Source: Symbiodinium natans (taxonomy: Eukaryota; Sar; Dinophyceae; Suessiales; Symbiodiniaceae). From it: a DNA stretch of 64,000 bases. Position numbers and translations under genes: made by a program. Location of the stretch: contig CAJNDS010002252.1 in assembly GCA_905221605.1 (NCBI GenBank), forward strand, positions 374,501 through 438,500, written 5' to 3'. Shown in pieces: positions 12,401-21,400 of this stretch. Each line of letters begins with the position of its first letter. The stretch's first letter is position 1. The notes beneath the pieces are model-generated. The model had not been told where the DNA came from and did no database searches. It saw only the letters and a program-made list of their open reading frames with translations.

Positions 12401-15400
12401 GCTTTCGAGCTGGAAGGTGTCATGCGACTGTACCTGGAAACAGTTGTAACACAAAACCCCTATTAAACCCTAAACCCTAAACCCTAAACCGAAACCCTAA
12501 ACCAGAGGATACATATCCCTATCCGAAACCCCAAGCCCTAAACGCTAAACCCGAAACAGAGATGGGTTCTAGGGCTAGAGTTGTGGAATCTCGCGTCGGG
12601 AGGTTGTCAGATGCTCAAGGTTGCAGAACCTTTTAGGGTTTAGGGTTTAGGGTTTAGGGTTCAGGGGTTAGGGGTCAAAGATGATAAAGCGGAGGAAGGA
12701 ACCATCACGCTCGACGGAATCCCGATTTGGAACTTCGCCCACGAGCACTTCCACCGAGTGGTGTCGATCGTGGGCCAGGAGATCAGAATGTCAACACAAT
12801 TAGGGGGCTTAGGGGTTAGGGTTTAGCGTTATATAGGGTTTAGAATCTCAACACAATTCGGGGTTTAGGGGTTAAAAGGGCTTAGGGTTTTTGGGGATGA
12901 GCGGTTTAGGGGTTCCTAAACCCTAAACCCCTAAACCCTAAACCCTAAACCCTAAACCCTAAACCCTAAACCATACACCCTAAACCCTAAACCCTGAACC
13001 CGGTGTAGGGTTTGAGACACAGGGCAGCCGACTGGAACACCTACTCCAGGCCCACCGCACCTTACAGAACGAGAAACAGAGGCCTAAACCCTAAACCCTA
13101 AACCCTAAACCCTAAACCCCAAACCCAATGGGGTTAGTAAGTACCCTGAACCTCCAAGTAGTCGAGCTCTTGAGCCGGAACCCTCTGCGAAAACCCTCAC
13201 ACCAGGGCTTGGGTTCAGGAATGCCGGCTAGGGCTCAGCCTGCCACCCTAAACCCTAAACCCTAAACCCTAAACCCTAAACCCTAAACCCTAAACCCTAA
13301 ACCCTAAACCCTAAACCCTAAACCCTAAACCCTAAACCCTAAACCCTAAACCCTAAACCCTAAACCTTGGCGGCTGGGTCAGGAGCCGGTCCTGTTCGCG
13401 CGCACCATCCGCGAGAACATCGTCCTTGGCACCTCGACGGGCAAAGATCTGCAAGAGCCGTCAACACCCAACACAAAACCCTCAACAGGGTTTAGGGTTT
13501 AGGGTTTAGGGTTGAGGGTTTAGGGTTGAGGGTTTAGGGTTTAGGGTTTAATTAGGGTTTAGGGTTTAGGGTTTAGGGTTTAGGGTTGGGATGCACCCCC
13601 TTATACTAACAGTCCGGAATAGGGATGAGAGTGCCCCCTCTACATCCAACCCGAAGCCCAAACTCCGCAACAGTGACAAGGCCGCTCGCACCTACTTGGA
13701 GGTTCATGGGTGCTTAGAAACCCCAATTATCACTACAGGTGGAGGCCCCCAAGTCCTCTAAGTAAGAGATAAGTAGACATATATTTGGGGTGTATACGTA
13801 CCCATGAACCTCCAAGTAGACCCTAAGCCCTGAACCCTCAACCCCAAAAAATCCTGCCCCCGAAGCCCCCTACCTGAAGAACGGGCACGGTCAGTCGAAG
13901 CAAAATGTCCTTCAAGGATGAGCAGCACCATACACAAAAGCAGGGCTTGGGGGTGTAGGGTTTAGGGTTTAGGGTTTAGGGTTTAGGGTTTAGGGTTTAG
14001 GGTTTAGGGTTTAGGGTTTAGGGTTTAGGGTTTAGGGTTTAGGGTTTAGGGTTTAGGGTTTAGGGTTTAGGGTTTAGGGCTCGGGCGGGCTCGGGCTTCT
14101 TCCCCGAAGCCCCCACCCTTTAAACCGCGACAGGCAGGGTGAAACTTGGGCTGGAAACGGTGCGGTACTTGGGGCGCTTCCTGAACCCTGCGCTCGACAT
14201 TTCTTCGTCCCCACCTCCCCTCCCTTTCCCCTGAGATGACAACGCTGCTTGAACCTTCACGCCCAGCAGAGGTTGAGTCTGTTTACTTGCGGGCAGAAGG
14301 CGAAGAATCCCAATCTCTTAACACCCTAAATCCTTGACCCTAACACTCTAACACCCCCAACGCTTCTAACACCCCTCAACACCCCTGAACCCGAACCTCC
14401 CAAAACCCTAAACCCTGAACCCTCAACCCTAACCCTAAACCCTAAACCCTGAACTCTAAACCCCAAACCCCAAACCCTAAACCCTAAACCCTGAACCCTA
14501 AACCCAGCCTGAACCCTCGGCCACTACAGTGGCCCTGCCAAGGATTGGAGAATCCCGGAAAGGTTGGTGGAGAGGAGCTTCCTGAAGCAGGTGAGGCTGG
14601 GGGAAGTGTTTAGGGTTTAGGGTTTAGGGTTTAGGGTTTAGGGTTCAGGGTTTAGGGTTTAGGGTTTAGGGTTTAGGGTTGGCTCTTCACTTTGGTGCTT
14701 GCGGTGCAAGCTGTCGTGCAGGATCAGCTACACCCCACCTTCACCCCCACCTTCAACTGCCCCTTAGGGCCAAGTAACATACTGCAACACCCCCTCCCCG
14801 CCATGCCGAATAGATTCTGGTAGAACATCCTTGGGGACGAAATGAACCCCAAAAGGGTTTATGGCTCACAGACCTTAGTAGGAGCAGTAGTAGTATAGGG
14901 GCACATAGCTTATTGGGAAATTTTAGCATCTACACCTCAGTAGGAGTTATAGAACCCTAAACCCTAAACCCCAAATAGGGTTTAGAGCTTCGGTATGCAG
15001 AGATAGCAGCGGAATTGCTCCAAAAGCATGGAGGAACCCCCGTGCGGCGCAATGAGGTTAGACATAGGTTGCACCCCGGAATTTACAGCACACGTGGGTA
15101 GTTCCCCTTGAGGCAGAGTCACGTGGTGGTTTCCGCTGAAAATGTTCTGGGCTTCGGGATCGTTGATCGACGGACAAGGAACAACAGGATTGAGAAACAG
15201 AAGTAAACGTATTTCCGTGATCAATTTTCTAGCAACAACATACGGACGCGACTTTTGACCTGGACGACCGACAGTACTCTTGACACGTTCTAAATCTCTA
15301 AGCCCGTTGTACATCGTACATATAGAGAACCATTTCGGTTCTTGTCAATGTTTTTTTTGTGTTTCCTTTTTGTTGTTTCTTTTTGTGGGGGGAGGGGGGG

Positions 15401-18400
15401 GAGAGGGGCTTGGAGGGGGGGGGGGGGGGGGACCCCCACCCCACTCTGCAGAGGCTCAAAACCCTGAAGCTCGCTTGCGAAACCACAGAATTGCAAGCTT
15501 AAACAGTGACCTCCCCCCCCCCCCCCCCCCACCAAAGAAATTACAAAAAAGCAAAAGAAATACCGGCGATAAAGGAAAAAGACCGATTGACGTGAGAAAC
15601 GCAAGCAGGGCCGCTTCGGCAACCTTCAGCTTAAGGCCCTAAGCTGACGGCCCTAACGGCCCCAACTAGGGGATCCGATGTATGGGCCCCCTGTTATGGT
15701 AACCCTTCTATACTCTGCACATAACGGTAAGGGACCAGACTAAACCCTGAACCCTAAACCCCAAACCCTAAACCCCAAACCCTAAACCCTGAACCCTAAA
15801 CCCTAAACCCTAAACCCCAAACCCTAAACCCTAAACCCTAAACCCCAAGCCCTAAACCCCAAGCCCTAACGGAACTTCTGGGCGCCCCAGGTCGCGTCTC
15901 CCTCAGCCTGCAGGAGCTGCTTGGACTTCGCATGGATGTCGAGGGCTTAAGAGGGTTTAGGATTTAGGGTTTGGGGCTTAGGGTTTGGATTTAGGGTTTA
16001 GGGTTTAGGGTTTAGGGTTTAGGGTTTAGGGTTTAGGGTTTAGGGTTTAGGGTTTAGGGTTTAGGGTTTGGGGCTTAGGGTTTGTGACTTAGGGTTGAGG
16101 GTTGAGGGGTTTTGGGAGGCCGACGGTAGGGTTCGAAGGTAACCCAAAAATCTCACCTCTAACAAAGACCCCCCAAATAAGAAGGGGTACAGCCAATATG
16201 GAATTCCTGTTTTTCTTGTTTTGCCCGGAGGGGTTGGGGGAAGGGGGGGAAGGGGGGGTGTACTTTGCTTCCAGCTGGTTCCAGGCCTTCTGGTGCCTCT
16301 GTAGTTGCAAATGTCCGTTTTCGGGTTATTACCTGGCTACCCACACTAGCAATAAAATCCGCCCCATCGTCCATTTGAAGGGGCTAGGGCTCAGCTTTTG
16401 CTGTAGTTTGGGGAGGGTTCGAAAAGAAATCATTTAATGAGGTGTTCCTCCCCCCCAGGACAGCAACACTAGAAAGGCCCTTGTGATATTGGAGGTTCTT
16501 GGGTTCAAGAGGATCGAACCCTGTTAAAAACCCGAAGCCCCAAACCCTAACCCCAAAACACAAGTCACTAAACCCTAAACCGTAAACCCCAAACCCTAAA
16601 CCCTAAACCCTAAGCCCCAATCATGGCACGGAGGTACTTGAATTGGGGGAACGACCTGCCCTAACCTGTCGCAAGAGCAAGCAGCCTTGTCCGCCCTTAC
16701 TGACTTCCTCTTGTTCCCTGAAATGCTATTGCTTTCCCTTTTTGGGTTTTGAAGATTTAGTGTTTGGGGCTTTTTGGGTTTTGAAGATTTAGGGTTTAGG
16801 GTGAACAGTTGTAGCACGTTCGCCCTGCCGGAAAAGGTCGGAAAGGTGCTTGGCCGGCCTCCCCCTCGTGTGTCGCGTAGCCCCCCTGGTAAACCCCAAA
16901 TCTCGAACTCAAAGCCCCGGCTTGGGCCATGCATGATAAACCCCAATCCCCGAACACCAATTACGTACCCTAAACCCTAACTATCGTCCTGTCCTACATT
17001 TGGAAGTGGAACGTCCGGCCAGCCAGCAGGCTAGCAGCCGCAGGGTTTGCCTATCTTTCGAGACTTGTTTTTGTTTGCGCGATTGTTTCATGCAAACTCT
17101 AGACCCGAAACCCTGAACCCTTGATCTGCGCAAGTCAGAATCCAGTCGGAGTGGGAGTCGGAGCTGGGTCTGTCTGAGTGGCCTTTGGCAATTGAGCGGC
17201 CAAAGTCAAGAAAGCAAAAGGCTTCTTCCACTGAGTTTCTTTCGCGGCATGTCAAATGCAGGGGTTTACGAATAGGGGTACCTTATTGGGGTCCAGAAGT
17301 TTAGGGGATCCTACTATTTTGGGGGTCTATATGAGGGGTCCCCTACTATCGAAAATCCCCATGTCCAGCTAGCTAACTGCCCTAAACCTATATCCCCCTT
17401 GGGAATTATTTTGTATTTTTGTTTGTACAAAACCCAAGAGGATATTAAAGGTATGATTCTCATTAAGGTTCTAAGGCGAGTATAGAAACCCTACACCCCA
17501 CACCTCGCCCCGCTTTCTTCTGCAACCTCATCCCAGGATTGAAGACTTGGCCGCGAAAGCCAATGCGCACGAGTTTATCAGCAACATGCCCCAAGGCCGG
17601 ACATTTTGGAAATTTTGTTGTTGGGGGTTACCCTAAACCCTAAACCCTACACCCTACACCCTAAACCCTAATTAAACCCTAAAGCCTAAGCCAGGGCTTG
17701 GGTTTAAAGTTTGGGGTTTGAGGTTGTTGGGCATGCTCCTATCGCCTCACTGCCCGCTCTCCTCCTTTGGCTCCGGAGCTGTTGGGCTTTAGGATGCTTT
17801 AGGGTTTTGAATTTTCAAAGGCATTTAGGGCTTAGGGTTTGGGGCTTATGGTCCGTGATTTTGCCAGTTCGGCTGCAGATCACCAGAGAATGGCACAGTT
17901 GAGAGATGCCTGTGCGTAGGAATGCTTCGTTGCACGGACGCAGCATTGCTTCGCAGGTCTAGGCGGCAAGGGCCGAAACCCTAAACCGCAGCTGGAGGCT
18001 GGAGGTGTTGATGGATAGTTTCTGGATTCTCGGTAAGCAAATCCCTCGGCCCCAAAATTCCCAAAAGCCCCTGGGGAGCTTGTTTTGTCAGACCCTCGTG
18101 CCCCAAGCAAAATGTTCTGCAAAATGTGGAGGCTATGCCACCGAGGTGGGCGAGCGTGGAGTACAACTCTCCGGAGGCATTTCTACGAAGTTTAGTGTGC
18201 AGGGTTTGTAAACTGTTTAGGGTTGTGTTGTTTGGGTGTGCACTGCGTAACTCAAAGCTCTATAAGCTTTACTCTAAGGTTCATAAGTATTTACATGTCG
18301 GTTTGTTAGGAATAAGTATGGTGACTATACGTATGACCTCATTCATGGTACTTATATCCGTACGCATAACGACCCACGAACCTTCAAGTAGAAACCTTGA

Positions 18401-21400
18401 CATCTTTATCCCAACCCCAACAACACGGAGTTTGCAGTGCAATGTGGGCTCTTGCATCGCCTCGAATACTAAGTTAGAGTCTATGAACCAGGATTCCTAA
18501 ATACCCTAAACCCGAAACCCTAAACCCTAAACCCTAAACCCTAAACCCGAGGCTTCGGGCTTCCAGAACCTCAAGAGTCGGAGAGGTGAATTACGAAAGC
18601 AGGCCCTTTGACAGTTTTTATCTCCCACAGGGACTACTGGTACTCGTAGTAGCTTCTAAAAGGGGATTCTAGTATCCCCTATCAGAATCCCTATGAAGGA
18701 CTCCTAAGAGCCACGGTGCCTCTTTTTGCTGGAAAGGTTGAGTTTTTCTGGGTTCTGCGGGTCGCCGTTTCCTCCGGCCAGGTCAGAAACAGCGCATTGC
18801 CATTGCCAGGGCATTGGCTCGCCGCCCGAAGGCAGCTCGTCCTTATACATTTGTGCAATTATGCCTCTTCCAATATAGTAGACTGTTACTACAACGCACA
18901 TAGCATAAAGTACAGTAGTACAAATATTTTGCAAGTATAGCGTGTGTGTGTATATATATACACATAAATAGCAGTTTGAATAACAATATTTGTAATCACA
19001 ACAAAATAGAGAGAAAGTTGTCATGATGATTGGGTATGATATGGACGATATGCAGTTTAGGGTTTAGGGCGCCCAACCCCGAAGAACCGTGACCCGTTCG
19101 GGTCATATGGATCTGCTGAGGGATAGAACAGGTTTTAGGCTTTAGGCTCATCCCTTTTTGTGAAATTATCGGCTTTCTTCACTTGAATTGAGGGGTAACG
19201 GGATGGGAACCTTCCATTCTCTCCCCCCCCCCCACCCCTCCCTCCGCCGCCCGTCCCCTGAACCCGCGTCCCTGCACTTCATAGGGTTTTGGGGTTTAGG
19301 GAGGGTTTAGTGTCCAGGGAAGCCACTCCCAGCGCCCGCTCTCCCCCAACAGGTCCTTCTACTGGATGAGGCCGAGAGCAGGGGTTTGATGCGGAGAGGG
19401 TGGGCAAGAAACCGGTAGAGGGGGTACCCATTGGTTTAGGGTTTAGGGTTTAGGGTTTTGGGGTCCTCATGAAGGGAATGACAGTACATGTGGGGTGTGT
19501 GACGGGTACCCTGATTCGGGCAGCATGTCCATGTTATGGCGACTTCCAGTAGGCACTGGGACCTTAAACCCTCCCAGTAGGCGGAGGCCTTAAACCCTTC
19601 CAGTAAGCAGCGGGCCCTTAAACCCTCCAGTAAGCAGGGGTACCTTAAATTATCGGGGGGGCCTTAAACCCTCCCAGTAAGCAGGGCGGGCCTCAAACCC
19701 TTCCAGTAGCCGGGGGACCTTAAACCCTCCCAATAAGCAGGGGGTGGCTAAACCCTTCCAGTAGCAGGAGGACCTTAAACCCTGGCGGTGGGACCTGAAA
19801 CCGTCCAGTAGCCAGGGGGACCTTAAACCTTCCCAGTAAGCAGAGGGGCCTTGAACCTTTCCAGTAGCTGGGGCACCTTAAGGCCTCCCAGTAAGGCCCG
19901 CGACCTTTTCAGCGTAGTTTTGGTCAAGGGGGGGTCGTGTTTTTCCATTTTCAAAGCAAAACAGCAGACCCTGGACCCTAGCGTGAACCATAAACCCTGA
20001 ACCCTGAACCCTAAACCCTAATCCCTAAACCCTAAACCCTAAACCTAAACCCCTAAGCCCAAACCTTTCACCCGGAAGCTCCTAACTAGGTCGGCGTCGG
20101 GAGGGACCCTTGTGAAGAAAGCAATCTAGGGAGACCTTGATGCCTGACATAAGGTTTTGGGGGTTGTTATGGCATAGAATTCTATGTAAAATTCAATAGG
20201 GACCACAAGGGAATACTTAGACTTACTGTTAGTACTTATTCCGACCCCCATAGTAGCCTTGCATAAGTCTTCTAGAAGGGAGTTGGGGGGTTTAGACGGG
20301 CTGCCTGCCAAATGTCGTAGATTGAAAACAAAAGGCTTAGCTGGCAGACCCTATAGACTCCATACACCCCACAGAGTCACAGGAAACTGTATCTAAGCCT
20401 CGAGGAGCCCTCTGAGCCCTATCCAGCCAAACCCCTATTTTAGGGTTGAGGGTTTAGGGTTTAGGGACCCTAAATCCTAAACCCTGAACTTTTCAAAGCC
20501 CCAAGCCCTAGCTGGCTGTGGTTGTTCAGGCCACCAGCGCTTTGGACGCGGAGTCGGAGCTGCAGGTAAGACGGGTTTTAGGGCTTAGGCTTTGGGCCTT
20601 AGAGGGTTTAGGGTCTATAGGGTTTAGGGTTTAGTGTTTAGGCTTTGGGGCTTAGGGTTTAGGGCTTAGGGTTTTTGAGTGTCGGGCGTTTGGCGCGGGT
20701 CGTTGCAGCCATCTCTGCAATAAGATCCCCCGCATAAGACCCTGAGCCTTTATGGGAATCCAAAGTTCTAAACCCTAAACCCTAAACCCTAAACCCTAAA
20801 CCCTAAACCCTAAACCCTAAACCCTAAACCCTGAACCCTGAACCCTGAACCCTGAACCCAAACGGCAGCTGAGGGTATAGGGCTAGGGGAGCCCCAGATA
20901 GTTTCTCAAGCAGGGCCCTCAGAGGGTTTCTGGGCCCGCCGGCATGCAAAAGGATGCCCGTGTAAGTCTTTGGGGTGCAGGGCTTAGGGTTTAGGATTTG
21001 GGGTTTGGGGCTTGCGGTTTAGGGTTTAGAGAGTCTAAAACCTAAGCATTTGGGGTTTGGGGGGTGTTCAGAGCCGGTAGATGTATAATTTGAACGTGTG
21101 CCTGACATCGTGGTTTCACGCCCGTCTGCATCTGATGCAAACATGTTATTTGCCTGTTTGTCCCTCACCCCTGAACCAACTCGTGTATCTGGGGTTTAGG
21201 CTGCCAGGACCCCAAGCTTGCATCGTGGTTGATCTGGGGTTTAAGCGTAGGGCTTAGGGTGCTCATGACGGGCTGCGTGCAGGTCCAGCGCGCGATCGAC
21301 GGCATGATCGCAGAAGGCCGGATTTGGGTTCAGAGTTTGTTATAGGGTTCTTAAGGGAGGGGGGTTCAAGGTATGTTACCCAAGGTTCCCTAAAACTCCC

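Noticed and set aside
15280-15642. 110-120-codon ORFs on both strands
   Set aside because: Driven by poly-G and poly-C tracts; no domain, and both strands are equally open.
19542-19902. Possible CRISPR-like array
   Set aside because: Units are adjacent and diverged, with no constant repeat plus unique spacer pattern, no cas genes, and a eukaryotic context.
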